Part shown: piece after piece, positions 10,378 through 23,185 of the stretch
Layout of the letters: every line of letters begins with the position of its first letter
How positions within the stretch are numbered: position 1 is the stretch's first letter
Source: Saccoglossus kowalevskii
Taxonomy: Eukaryota; Hemichordata; Enteropneusta; Harrimaniidae
DNA length: 35,970 bases
Reading direction: 5' to 3'
Assembly: GCF_000003605.2 (NCBI RefSeq)
Contig: NW_003117034.1
Location: 1-35,970 of the forward strand
Program-made: the position numbers and the translations under genes
Notes under the pieces: model-generated
The model's database searches: none
What the model was told of the DNA's origin: nothing
What the model saw: only the letters and a program-made list of their open reading frames with translations

Positions 10378-11321
10378 GACTTTACAAGTGCGCGTTGCTA
10401 TATGCCAACAACTTAGGTCATTTATACAAATATATCTACCAACTTTCCAATAATTGCACAACCTTGCTATGGCTTTGAACAACTTTGCACGGTGCGTTAA
10501 CAACTTAAAACCCACTACGTGCCGACAGCATCAACCACTTGTAATTGAAAATTAGAAGGAATTTCGAAACTGTCCATTAGTTTAGTTAAAAAAGTTACAA
10601 CAGTGCACGACATTCTGCTATAAATGATTGACATTAAGGAAGAAAAAATGCAAAAATGTTGCCCTATATCTTTTCCATGTTTTTCATGAAACAAAACAAT
10701 TGAATCAACAGCTCGTTTACTCGGGGAGTCACCCATGCAAGTACTAACCACGCCCGATTGTGCTTTACATTAAACATTTATCGGTCACCTAACCATGCAA
10801 CAGCATAGATCATTAGAAATTAGGACGAATTCGCGGCTATTTCAGGTTTTGTGATGTTTTAAAATCGATATCGCTTCCACAAGTATCTTCTAGAATTGAC
10901 CTATGACCTCTACATACTTGGAGTAAGACTTCGGTAATTTAACATCAATTCACGAAATATTTATTCACATTTTCGAACTTTTAACTATGGGACTTGTTAA
11001 TATGATATCACAGGTAACAATCCCGAATGAAACTACCAACTTTGCAATCGCTTTTAACAACTTTGTAAGCAGTTTGTTGTCAACTTTTCGGTGACTGTTT
11101 TGATAATCTACTTATATATGAGGCATTCTTGGAACATTTACTTAATGTTTTCGACATTTAACTGCGGGGTTGTCATGATAATGACTTAGGTTATATTTAC
11201 AAGCAACTCCACCAACATTTCTTTCGTTTTTCCCAACTTTGCTCGCTGTTTTCTAACATTCCACTGTCAACGCACGTGAATATCTGTACGCTGCTTTCAA
11301 CTGGCTTTCATTAAATTTGTC
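10378..11321 (+). repeat. Monomer 12 (beta), 944 bp
   Basis: Beta monomer with many private marks: AATAATTGCACAACC near 10451, GACATTAAGGAAG near 10630, GAGTCACCC near 10727, CCATGCAACAGC near 10793, ATTAGGACG near 10820 and GACTTCGG near 10928. Every one recurs in monomer 24, 11,328 bp downstream. Confidence 0.95.
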
Positions 11322-12267
11322 GACTTTACAAGTGCGCGTTGCTATATGCCAACAACTTAGGTCATTTATACAAATATATCTACCAACTTTCCAATAATTT
11401 GCACAACTTTGCAATGGCTTTGAACAACTTTGCACGGTGCGTTAACAACTTGAAACCCAAATACGTGCCGACAGCATCAACCACTTGTAATTGAAAATTA
11501 GAAGGAATTTCGAAACTGTCCATTAGTTTAGTTAAAAAAGTTACAACAGTGCACGACATTCTGCTATAAATGATTGACATTACAGGAAGAAAAAATGAAG
11601 AAATGTTGCCCTATATCTTTTCCATGTTTTTCATGAAACAAAACAATTGAATCAACAGCTCGTTTACTCGGGGAGTCTCCCATGCAAGTACTAACCACGC
11701 CCGATTGTGCTTTACATTAAACATTTATCGGTCACCTAACCACGCAACTGCATAGATCATTAGAAATTAAGACGAATTCGCGGCTATTTCAGGTTTTGTG
11801 ATGTTTTAAAATCGATATCGCTTCCACAAGTATCTTCTAGAATTGACCTATGACCTCTACATACTTGGAGTAAGACTACGGTAATTTAACATCAATTCAC
11901 GAAATATTTATTCACATTTTCGAACTTTTAACTATGGGACTTGTTAATATGATATCACAGGTAACAATCCCGAATGAAACTACCAACTTTGCAATCGCTT
12001 TTAACAACTTTGTAAGCAGTTTGTTGTCAACTTTTCTGTGACTGTTTTGATAATCTACTTATATATGAGGCATTCTCGGAACATTTACTTAATGTTTTCG
12101 ACATTTAACTGCGGGGTTGTCATGATAATGACTTAGGTTATATTTACAAGCAACTCCACCAACATTTCTTTCGTTTTTCCCAATTTGCTCGCTGTTTTCT
12201 AACATTCCACTGTCAACGCACGTGAATATCTGTACGCTGCTTTCAACTGGCTTTCATTAAATTTGTC
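11322..12267 (+). repeat. Monomer 13 (beta), 946 bp
   Basis: Beta monomer. AACTTGAAACCC and AAAAATGAAGAA are shared with monomer 25 at +11,328 bp. CCCAAATACGTG near 11456 is private. CCCAATTTGC near 12180 lacks the usual CT. Confidence 0.95.
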
Positions 12268-13212
12268 GACATTACAAGTGCGCGTTGCTATATGCCAACA
12301 ACTTAGGTCATTTATACAAATATATCTACCAACTTTCCAATAATTTGCACAACTTTGCAATGGCTTTGAACAACTTTGCACGGTGCGTTAACAACTTAAA
12401 ACCCACTACGTGCCGACAGCATCAACCACTTGTAATTGAAAATTAGAAGGAATTTCGAAACTGTCCATTAGTTTAGTTAAAAAAGTTACAACAGTGCACG
12501 ACATTCTGCTATAAATGATTGACATTAAGGAAGAAAAAATGCAAAAATGTTGCCCTATATCTTTTCCATGTTTTTCATGAAACAAAACAATTGAATCAAC
12601 AGCTCGTTTACTCGGGGAGTCTCCCATGCAAGTACTAACCACGCCCGATTGTGCTTTACATTAAACATTTATCGGTCACCTAACCACGCAACAGTATAGA
12701 TCATTAGAAATTAAGACGAATTCGCGGCTATTTCAGGTTTTGTGATGTTTTAAAATCGATATCGCTTCCACAAGTATCTTCTAGAAGTGACCTATGACCT
12801 CTACATACTTGGAGTAAGACTACGGTAATTTAACATCAATTCACGAAATATTTATTCACATTTTCGAACTTTTAACTATGGGACTTGTTAATATGATATC
12901 ACAGGTAACAATCCCGAATGAAACTACCAACTTTGCAATCGCTTTTAACAACTTTGTAAGCAGTTTGTTGTCAACTTTTCGGTGACTGTTTTGATAATCT
13001 GCTTATATGTGAGGCATTTTCGGAACATTTACTTAATGTGTTCCACATTTAACTGTGGGGTTGTCATGATAATGACTTAGATTATATTTACAAGCAACTC
13101 CGCCAACATTTCTTTCGTTTTTCCCAACTTTGCTCGCTGTTTTCTAACATTCTACAGTCAACTCACATGAATATCTATACGCTGCTTTCAACTGGCTTTC
13201 ATTAAATTTGTC
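12268..13212 (+). repeat. Monomer 14 (beta, beta-prime 3' end), 945 bp
   Basis: Beta body with AACAGTATAG and CTAGAAGTGACC, like monomers 18 and 23. After the core (from about 13,010) it carries beta-prime marks (GCATTTTCGG, GTGTTCCAC, TTAGATTAT, CTACAGTCAACTCACATG). It starts with the private GACATTACAAG. Confidence 0.95.
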
Positions 13213-14144
13213 AACTTTACAACTGAGCGTTTCTATATGCCAACAACTTAGTCATTTATACAGATATATCTACCAACTTTGCAATATTTGCACATTTTGC
13301 ATTGGCTTTGAACACTTTGCACGGTGAGTTTACACTTAAACCAACTACGTGCCGACAGCATCACCACTTGTAATTGAAATTAGAAGGAATTTCGAAACTG
13401 TCCATTAGTTAAAAAGTTACAAAAATGCACGATTTTCTTCTATATAGGTACGAGATCACAGTAAGAAAAAATGCAGAAATATTGCCGTACATCTTTTCCA
13501 TATTTGTCATGAAACAAAGCAATTGAATCAACAGCTCGTTACCTCGGGGAGTCTCCCATGCAAGTACTAACCACGCCCGATTGTGCTTAACTTTAAACAT
13601 TTATCGGTCAGCTAACCACACAACTGCATAGATCATTAGTAATTAAGACGAATTCGCGGCTATTTCAGATTTTGTGATGTTTTAAAATCGATATCGCTTC
13701 CACAAGTATCTTTTAGAATTGACCTATGACCTCTATATACTTGGAGTAAGACTACGGAAATTTAACATCAATTCACAAAATATTTATTCACATTTTCGAA
13801 TTTTTAACTATGGGACTTGTTAATATGATATCACAGGTAACAATCCCGAATAAAACTACCAACTTTGCAATCGCTTTTAACCACTTTGTAAGCAGTTTGT
13901 TGTCAACTTTTCGGTGACTGTTTTGATAATCTGCTTATATGTGAGGCATTCTCGGAACATTTACTTAATGTTTTCGACATTTAACTGCAGGGTTGTCATG
14001 ATAATGACTTAGGTTATATTTACAAGCAACTCCGCCAACATTTCTTTCGTTTTTCCCAACTTTGCTCGCTGTTTTCTAATATTCTACTGTCAACGCACGT
14101 GAATATCTATACGCTGCTTTCAACTGGCTTTCATTAAATGTGTC
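13213..14144 (+). repeat. Monomer 15 (beta-prime to gamma hybrid, indel-rich), 932 bp
   Basis: The first ~170 bp match monomer 19, including the rare CAGATATAT and GCATTGGC, but carry nine single-base losses in short runs between about 13,250 and 13,380. From about 13,385 it is gamma and closest to monomer 1. This switch lies outside the core, unlike most others. The losses account for the short length. Confidence 0.93.
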
Positions 14145-15076
14145 GACTTTACAACTGCGCGTTTCTATATGCCAACAACTTAGGTCATTTATACAAATAT
14201 ATCTACCAACTTTGCAATAATTTGCACAACTGTGCAATGACTTTGAACAACTTTGCACGGTGCGTTGACAACTTAAAACACACTACATGCCGATAGCATC
14301 AACCACTTGTAATTGAAAATTAGAAGGAATTTCGAAACTGTCCATTAATTAAAAAGTTACAAAATGCACGATTTTCTTCTATATAGTTTGAGATCACAGG
14401 AAGAAAAATGCAGCAATGTTGCCGTACATCTTTTCCATGTTTGTCATGAAACAAACATTGAATCAACAGCTCGTTTACTCGGGGAGTCTCCCATGCAAGT
14501 ACTACCACGCCCGATTGTGCTTTACTTTAACATTTATCAGTCAGCTAACCACACACTGCATAGATCATTATAAATTAAGACGAAATCTGGCTATTTCAGA
14601 TTTTGTGATGTTTTAAAATCGATATCGCTTCCACAAGTATCTTCTAGAATTGACTATGACCTCTACATACTTGGAGTAAGACTACGGTAATTTGAGATCA
14701 ATTCACGAAATATTTATTCACATTTTCGAACTTTTTAACTATGGGACTTGTTTAATATGATATCACAGGTAACAATCCCGAATGAAACTACCAACTTTGC
14801 AATCGCTTTTAACAACTTTGTAAGCAGTTTGTTGTCAACTTTTCGGTGACTGTTTTGATAATCTGCTTATATGTGATGCATTTTCGGAACATTTACTTAA
14901 TGTGTTCCACATTTAACTGTGGGGTTGTCATGATAATGACTTAGATTATATTTACAAGCAACTCCGCCAACATTTCTTTCGTTTTTCCCAACTTTGCTCG
15001 CTGTTTTCTAACATTCTACAGTCAACTCACATGAATATCTATACGCTGCTTTCAACTGGCTTTCATTAAATTTGTC
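14145..15076 (+). repeat. Monomer 16 (gamma to beta-prime, indel-rich), 932 bp
   Basis: Gamma body resembling monomer 1 at its 5' end, and sharing TTATAAATTAAG and AATTTGAGATC with monomer 26. By eye it has about ten single-base losses and two gains between 14,360 and 14,755, which account for its short length. One loss breaks the DR1 (TGACTATGACC). The 3' end is beta-prime. Confidence 0.93.
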
Positions 15077-16023
15077 AACTTTACAACTGAGCGTTTCTAT
15101 ATGCCAACAACTTAGGTCATTTATACAAATAAATCTACCAACTTTGCAATAATTTGCACAATTTTGCAATGGCTTTGAACAACTTTGCACGGTGAGTTTA
15201 ACAACTTAAAACCAACTACGTGCCGACAGCATCAACCACTTGTAATTGAAAATTAGAAGGAATTTCGAAAATGTCCATTAGTTTAGTTAAAAAAGTTACA
15301 ACAGTGCACGACATTCTGCTATAAATGATTGACATTACAGGAAGAAAAAATGCAAAAATGTTGCCCTATCTCTTTTCCATGTTTTTCATGAAAAAAAACA
15401 ATTGAATCAACAGCTCATTTACTCGGGGAGTCTCCCATGCAAGTACTAACCAGGCCCGATTGTGCTTTACATTAAACTGTTATGGGTCACCTAACCACGC
15501 AACTGCATAGATCATTAGAAATTAAGACGAATTCGCGGCTATTTCAGGTTTTGTGATGTTTTAAAATCGATATCGCTTCCACAAGTATCTTCTAGAATTG
15601 ACCTATGACCTCTACATACTTTGAGTAAGACTACTGTAATTTAACATCAATTCACGAAATATTTATTCACATTTTCGAACTTTTAACTATGGGACTTGTT
15701 AATATGATATCACAGGTAACAATCCCGAATGAAACTACCAACTTTGCAATCGCTTTTAACAACTTTGTAAGCAGTTTGTTGTCAACTTTTCGGTGACTGT
15801 TTTGATAATCTACTTATATATGAGGCATTCTCGGAACATTTACTTAATGTTTTCGACATTTAACTGCGGGGTTGTCATGATAATGACTTAGGTTATATTT
15901 ACAAGCAACTCCACCAACATTTCTTTCGTTTTTCCCAACTTTGCTCGCTGTTTTCTAACATTCCACTGTCAACGCACGTGAATATCTGTACGCTGCTTTC
16001 AACTGGCTTTCATTAAATTTGTC
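15077..16023 (+). repeat. Monomer 17 (beta-prime), 947 bp
   Basis: Beta-prime body (ACTGAGCG, GTGAGTTTAAC, GAAAATGTCC, CATGAAAAAAAAC, ACTTTGAGTAAG) returning to alpha/beta variants after the core. Nearly the same as monomers 19 and 22 (offsets 1,896 and 4,734 bp). Confidence 0.95.
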
Positions 16024-16972
16024 GACTTTACAAGTGCGCGTTGCTATATGCCAACAACTTAGGTCATTTATACAGATATATCTACCAACTTTCCAATAAT
16101 TTGCACAACTTTGCAATGGCTTTGAACAACTTTGCACGGTGCATTAACAACTTAAAACCCACTACGTGCCGACAGCATCAACCACTTGTAATTGAAAATT
16201 AGAAGGAATTTCGAAACTGTCCATTAGTTTAGTTAAAAAAGTTACAACAGTGCACGACATTCTGCTATAAATGATTGACATTACAGGAAGAAAAAATGCA
16301 AAAATGTTGCCCTATATCTTTTCCATGTTTTTCATGAAACAAAACAATTGAATCAACAGCTCGTTTACTCGGGGAGTCTCCCATGCAAGTACTAACCACG
16401 CCCGATTGTGCTTTACATTAAACATTTATCGGTCACCTAACCACGCAAACAGTATAGATCATTAAAAATTAAGACGAATTTCGCGGCTATTTCAAGATTT
16501 TGTGATGTTTTAAAATCGATATCGCTTCCACAAGTATCTTCTAAAAGTGACCTATGACCTCTACATACTTGGAGTAAGACTACGGTAATTTAACATCAAT
16601 TCACGAAATATTTATTCACATTTTCGAACTTTTAACTATGGGACTTGTTAATATGATATCACAGGTAACAATCCCGAATGAAACTACCAACTTTGCAATC
16701 GCTTTTAACAACTTTGTAAGCAGTTTGTTGTCAACTTTTCGGTGACTGTTTTGATAATCTGCTTATATGTGAGGCATTTTCGGAACATTTACTTAATGTG
16801 TTCCACATTTAACTGTGGGGTTGTCATGATAATGACTTAGATTATATTTACAAGCAACTCCGCCAACATTTCTTTCGTTTTTCCCAACTTTGCTCGCTGT
16901 TTTCTAACATTCTACAGTCAACTCACATGAATATCTATACGCTGCTTTCAACTGGCTTTCATTAAATTTGTC
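16024..16972 (+). repeat. Monomer 18 (beta, beta-prime 3' end), 949 bp
   Basis: Same type as monomers 14 and 23 (CAGTATAG, AAGTGACC). Three single-base gains within 16,445-16,500 (GCAAACAG, GAATTTCGCGG, TTCAAGATTTT) explain the 949-bp length. The XbaI site is lost (TTCTAAAAGTG). The 3' part is beta-prime. Confidence 0.95.
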
Positions 16973-17919
16973 AACTTTACAACTGAGCGTTTCTATATGC
17001 CAACAACTTAGGTCATTTATACAGATATATCTACCAACTTTGCAATAATTTGCACAATTTTGCATTGGCTTTGAACAACTTTGCACGGTGAGTTTAACAA
17101 CTTAAAACCAACTACGTGCCGACAGCATCAACCACTTGTAATTGAAAATTAGAAGGAATTTCGAAAATGTCCATTAGTTTAGTTAAAAAAGTTACAACAG
17201 TGCACGACATTCTGCTATAAATGATTGACATTACAGGAAGAAAAAATGCAAAAATGTTGCCCTATCTCTTTTCCATGTTTTTCATGAAAAAAAACAATTG
17301 AATCAACAGCTCGTTTACTCGGGGAGTCTCCCATGCAAGTACTAACCACGCCCGATTGTGCTTTACATTAAACTTTTATGGGTCACCTAACCACGCAACT
17401 GCATAGATCATTAGAAATTAAGACGAATTCGCGGCTATTTCAGGTTTTGTGATGTTTTAAAATCGATATCGCTTCCACAAGTATCTTCTAGAATTGACCT
17501 ATGACCTCTACATACTTTGAGTAAGACTACGGTAATTTAACATCAATTCACGAAATATTTATTCACATTTTCGAACTTTTAACTATGGGACTTGTTAATA
17601 TGATATCACAGGTAACAATCCCGAATGAAACTACCAACTTTGCAATCGCTTTTAACAACTTTGTAAGCAGTTTGTTGTCAACTTTTCGGTGACTGTTTTG
17701 ATAATCTACTTATATATGAGGCATTCTCGGAACATTTACTTAATGTTTTCGACATTTAACTGTGGGGTTGTCATGATAATGACTTAGGTTATATTTACAA
17801 GCAACTCCACCAACATTTCTTTCGTTTTTCCCAACTTTGCTCGCTGTTTTCTAACATTCCACTGTCAACGCACGTGAATATCTGTACGCTGCTTTCAACT
17901 GGCTTTCATTAAATTTGTC
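16973..17919 (+). repeat. Monomer 19 (beta-prime), 947 bp
   Basis: Beta-prime copy with CAGATATAT and GCATTGGC, shared with the first part of monomer 15. It pairs with monomer 17 at 1,896 bp. ACTTTTATGGG near 17,372 recurs in monomer 29. Confidence 0.95.
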
Positions 17920-18864
17920 GACTTTACAAGTGCGCGTTGCTATATGCCAACAACTTAGGTCATTTATACAGATATATCTACCAACTTTCCAATAATTTGC
18001 ACAACTTTGCAATGGCTTTGAACAACTTTGCACGGTGCATTAACAACTTAAAACCCACTACGTGCCGACAGCATCAACCACTTGTAATTGAAAATTAGAA
18101 GGAATTTCGAAACTGTCCATTAGTTTAGTTAAAAAAGTTACAACAGTGCACGACATTCTGCTATAAATGATTGACATTACAGGAAGAAAAAATGCAGAAA
18201 TGTTGCCCTATATCTTTTCCATGTTTTTCATGAAACAAAACAATTGAATCAACAGCTCGTTTACTCGGGGAGTCTCCCATGCAAGTACTAACCACGCCCG
18301 ATTGTGCTTTACATTAAACATTTATCGGTCACCTAACCACGCAACTGCATGGATCATTAGAAATTAAGACGAATTCGCGGCTATTTCAGGTTTTGTGATG
18401 TTTTAAAATCGATATCGCTTCCACAAGTATCTTCTAGAATTGACCTATGGCCTCTACATACTTGGAGTAAGACTACGGTAATTTAACATCAATTCACGAA
18501 ATATATATTCACATTTTCGAACTTTTAACTATGGGACTTGTTAATATGATATCACAGGTAACAATCCCGAATGAAACTACCAACTTTGCAATCGCTTTTA
18601 ACAACTTTGTAAGCAGTTTGTTGTCAACTTTTCTGTGACTGTTTTGATAATCTACTTATATATGAGGCATTCTCGGAACATTTACTTAATGTTTTCGACA
18701 TTTAACTGCGGGGTTGTCATGATAATGACTTAGGTTATATTTACAAGCAACTCCACCAACATTTCTTTCGTTTTTCCCAACTTTGCTCGCTGTTTTCTAA
18801 CATTCTACTGTCAACGCACGTGAATACTGTACGCTGCTTTCAACTGGCTTTCATTAAATTTGTC
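17920..18864 (+). repeat. Monomer 20 (beta), 945 bp
   Basis: Beta body. The DR1 is broken (TGACCTATGGCC near 18,440). Other private changes are ATATATATTCAC near 18,500, GCATGGATC near 18,347 and GAATACTG near 18,823, the last a 2-bp loss. Confidence 0.95.
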
Positions 18865-19810
18865 GACTTTACAAGTGCGCGTTGCTATATGCCAACAACT
18901 TAGGTCATTTATACAAATATATCTACCAACTTTCCAATAATTTGCACAACTTTGCAATGGCTTTGAACAACTTTGCACGGTGCGTTAACAACTTGAAACC
19001 CACTACGTGCCGACAGCATCAACCACTTGTAATTGAAAATTAGAAGGAATTTCGAAACTGTCCATTAGTTTAGTTAAAAAAGTTCCAACAGTGCACGACA
19101 TTCTGCTATAAATGATTGACATTACAGGAAGAAAAAATGCAGAAATGTTGCCCTATATCTTTTCCATGTTTTTCATGAAACAAAACAATTGAATCAACAG
19201 CTCGTTTACTCGGGGAGTCTCCCATGCAAGTACTAACCACGCCCGATTGTGCTTTACATTAAACATTTATCGGTCACCTAACCACGCAACTGCATAGATC
19301 ATCAGAAATTAAGACGAATTCGCGGCTATTTCAGGTTTTGTGATGTTTTAAAATCGATATCGCTACCACAAGTATCTTCTAGAATTGACCTATGACCTCT
19401 ACATACTTGGAGTAAGACTACGGTAATTTAACATCAATTCACGAAATATTTATTCACATTTTCGAACATTTAACTATGGGACTTGTTAATATGATATCAC
19501 AGGTAACAATCCCGAATGAAACTACCAACTTTGCAATCGCTTTTAACAACTTTGTAAGCAGTTTGTTGTCAACTTTTCGGTGACTGTTTTGATAATCTGC
19601 TTATATGTGAGGCATTTTCGGAACATTTACTTAATGTGTTCCACATTTAACTGTGGGGTTGTCATGATAATGACTTAGATTATATTTACAAGCAACTCCG
19701 CCAACATTTCTTTCGTTTTTCCCAACTTTGCTCGCTGTTTTCTAACATTCTACAGTCAACTCACATGAATATCTATACGCTGCTTTCAACTGGCTTTCAT
19801 TAAATTTGTC
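18865..19810 (+). repeat. Monomer 21 (beta, beta-prime 3' end), 946 bp
   Basis: Beta body with private AGTTCCAACAG near 19,081, ATCATCAGAAATT near 19,298 and CGCTACCAC near 19,362. CGAACATTTAAC in the core is shared with monomers 27, 28 and 29. The 3' end is beta-prime. Confidence 0.95.
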
Positions 19811-20759
19811 AACTTTACAACTGAGCGTTTCTATATGCCAACAACTTAGGTCATTTATACAAATAAATCTACCAACTTTGCAATAATTTGCACAATTTTG
19901 CAATGGCTTTGAACAACTTTGCACGGTGAGTTTAACAACTTAAAACCAACTACGTGCCGACAGCATCAACCACTTGTAATTGAAAATTAGAAGGAATTTC
20001 GAAAATGTCCATTAGTTTAGTTAAAAAAGTTACAACAGTGCACGACATTCTGCTATAAATGATTGACATTACAGGAAGAAAAAATGCAAAAATGTTGCCC
20101 TATCTCTTTTCCATGTTTTTCATGAAAAAAAACAATTGAATCAACAGCTCGTTTACTCGGGGAGTCTCCCATGCAAGTACTAACCACGCCCGATTGTGCT
20201 TTACATTAAACATTTATGGGTCACCTAACCACGCAACTGCATAGATCATTAGAAATTAAGACGAATTCGCGGCTATTTCAGGTTTTGTGATGTTTTAAAA
20301 TCGATATCGCTTCCACAAGTATCTTCTAGAATTGACCTATGACCTCTACATACTTTGAGTAAGACTACGGTAATTTAACATCAATTCACGAAATATTTAT
20401 TCACATTTTCGAACTTTTAACTATGGGACTTGTTAATATGATATCACAGGTAACAATCCCGAATGAAACTACCAACTTTGCAATCGCTTTTAACAACTTT
20501 GTAAGCAGTTTGTTGTCAACTTTTCGGTGACTGTTTTGATAATCTACTTTATATATGAGGCATTCTTGGAACATTTACTTAAATGTTTTCGACATTTAAC
20601 TGCGGGGTTGTCATGATAATGACTTAGGTTATATTACAAGCAACTCCACCAAACATTTCTTTCGTTTTTCCCAACTTTGCTCGCTGTTTTCTAACATTCC
20701 ACTGTCAACGCACGTGAATATCTGTACGCTGCTTTCAACTGGCTTTCATTAAATTTGTC
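19811..20759 (+). repeat. Monomer 22 (beta-prime), 949 bp
   Basis: Beta-prime body with the same front segment as monomer 17. A cluster of four single-base indels within 20,545-20,655 (CTACTTTATAT, CTTAAATG, TATATTACAAG, CCAAACATT) nets +2 and explains the length. Confidence 0.95.
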
Positions 20760-21705
20760 GACTTTACAAGTGCGCGTTGCTATATGCCAACAACTTAGGT
20801 CATTTATACAAATATATCTACCAACTTTGCAATAATTTGCACAACTTTGCAATGGCTTTGAACAACTTTGCACGGTGCATTAACAACTTAAAACCCACTA
20901 CGTGCCGACAGCATCAACCACTTGTAATTGAAAATTAGAAGGAATTTCGAAACTGTCCATTAGTTTAGTTAAAAAAGTTACAACAGTGCACGACATTCTG
21001 CTATAAATGATTGACATTACAGGAAGAAAAAATGCAAAAATGTTGCCCTATATCTTTTCCATGTTTTTCATGAAACAAAACAATTGAATCAACAGCTCGT
21101 TTACTCGGGGAGTCTCCCATGCAAGTACTAACCACGCCCGATTGTGCTTTACATTAAACATTTATCGGTCACCTAACCACGCAACAGTATAGATCATTAG
21201 AAATTAAGACGAATTCGCGGCTATTTCAGGTTTTGTGATGTTTTAAAATCGATATCGCTTCCACAAGTATCTTCTAGAAGTGACCTATGACCTCTACATA
21301 CTTGGAGTAAGACTACGGTAATTTAACATCAATTCACGAAATATTTATTCACATTTTCGAACTTTTAACTATGGGACTTGTTAATATGATATCACAGGTA
21401 ACAATCCCGAATGAAACTACCAACTTTGCAATCGCTTTTAACAACTTTGTAAGCAGTTTGTTGTCAACTTTTCGGTGACTGTTTTGATAATCTACTTATA
21501 TATGAGGCATTCTTGGAACATTTACTTAATGTTTTCGACATTTAACTGCGGGGTTGTCATGATAATGACTTAGGTTATATTTACAAGCAACTCCACCAAC
21601 ATTTCTTTCGTTTTTCCCAACTTTGCTCGCTGTTTTCTAACATTCTACTGTCAACGCACGTGAATATCTGTACGCTGCTTTCAACTGGCTTTCATTAAAT
21701 TTGTC
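20760..21705 (+). repeat. Monomer 23 (beta), 946 bp
   Basis: Beta body of the monomer 14/18 type (CAACAGTATAG, CTAGAAGTGACC). After the core it takes the alpha/beta form (ATTCTTGG) and leads into monomer 24. Confidence 0.95.
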
Positions 21706-22649
21706 GACTTTACAAGTGCGCGTTGCTATATGCCAACAACTTAGGTCATTTATACAAATATATCTACCAACTTTCCAATAATTGCACAACCTTGCTATGG
21801 CTTTGAACAACTTTGCACGGTGCGTTAACAACTTAAAACCCACTACGTGCCGACAGCATCAACCACTTGTAATTGAAAATTAGAAGGAATTTCGAAACTG
21901 TCCATTAGTTTAGTTAAAAAAGTTACAACAGTGCACGACATTCTGCTATAAATGATTGACATTAAGGAAGAAAAAATGCAAAAATGTTGCCCTATATCTT
22001 TTCCATGTTTTTCATGAAACAAAACAATTGAATCAACAGCTCGTTTACTCGGGGAGTCACCCATGCAAGTACTAACCACGCCCGATTGTGCTTTACATTA
22101 AACATTTATCGGTCACCTAACCATGCAACAGCATAGATCATTAGAAATTAGGACGAATTCGCGGCTATTTCAGGTTTTGTGATGTTTTAAAATCGATATC
22201 GCTTCCACAAGTATCTTCTAGAATTGACCTATGACCTCTACATACTTGGAGTAAGACTTCGGTAATTTAACATCAATTCACGAAATATTTATTCACATTT
22301 TCGAACTTTTAACTATGGGACTTGTTAATATGATATCACAGGTAACAATCCCGAATGAAACTACCAACTTTGCAATCGCTTTTAACAACTTTGTAAGCAG
22401 TTTGTTGTCAACTTTTCGGTGACTGTTTTGATAATCTACTTATATATGAGGCATTCTTGGAACATTTACTTAATGTTTTCGACATTTAACTGCGGGGTTG
22501 TCATGATAATGACTTAGGTTATATTTACAAGCAACTCCACCAACATTTCTTTCGTTTTTCCCAACTTTGCTCGCTGTTTTCTAACATTCCACTGTCAACG
22601 CACGTGAATATCTGTACGCTGCTTTCAACTGGCTTTCATTAAATGTGTC
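21706..22649 (+). repeat. Monomer 24 (beta, copy of monomer 12), 944 bp
   Basis: Carries all the private marks of monomer 12 (AATTGCACAACC, ATTAAGGAAG, GAGTCACCC, CCATGCAACAGC, ATTAGGACG, GACTTCGG) and has the same length. By eye I found no convincing difference within the variable segment. Confidence 0.95.
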
Positions 22650-23185
22650 GACTTTACAAGTGCGCGTTGCTATATGCCAACAACTTAGGTCATTTATACA
22701 AATATATCTACCAACTTTCCAATAATTTGCACAACTTTGCAATGGCTTTGAACAACTTTGCACGGTGCGTTAACAACTTGAAACCCACTACGTGCCGACA
22801 GCATCAACCACTTGTAATTGAAAATTAGAAGGAATTTCGAAACTGTCCATTAGTTTAGTTAAAAAAGTTACAACAGTGCACGACATTCTGCTATAAATGA
22901 TTGACATTACAGGAAGAAAAAATGAAGAATTGTTGCCCTATATCTTTTCCATGTTTTTCATGAAACAAAACAATTGAATCAACAGCTCGTTTACTCGGGG
23001 AGTCTCCCATGCAAGTACTAACCACGCCCGATTGTGCTTTACATTAAACATTTATCGGTCACCTAACCACGCAACTGCATAGATCATTAGAAATTAAGAC
23101 GAATTCGCGGCTATTTCAGGTTTTGTGATGTTTTAAAATCGATATCGCTTCCACAAGTATCTTCTAGAATTGACCTATGACCTCT
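21706..23185 (+). repeat. Segmental copy B of the monomer 12-13 block
   Basis: Second copy of 10,378 to about 11,857. The right end is set by the ACATATCTTGG insertion and the change to gamma variants. By eye it is nearly identical to copy A, which implies recent duplication or conversion. Confidence 0.88.

Larger units (their letters stand above)
10378..12267 (+). repeat. Segmental copy A of a two-monomer block (partner at 21,706)
   Basis: Monomers 12-13 recur as monomers 24-25 at an offset of 11,328 bp, about 12 monomers. At least six private variants in monomer 12 and two in monomer 13 are shared. The match ends near 23,185 in the second copy, where that copy switches to gamma. Confidence 0.9.
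15077..20759 (+). repeat. Beta-prime/beta alternating tract
   Basis: Order is beta-prime, beta, beta-prime, beta, beta, beta-prime (monomers 17-22). Monomers 17-18 match 19-20 at 1,896 bp, and monomers 17-18 match 22-23 at about 4,735 bp. This suggests an imperfect dimer that was expanded and then interrupted by one extra beta unit (monomer 21). Confidence 0.85.
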
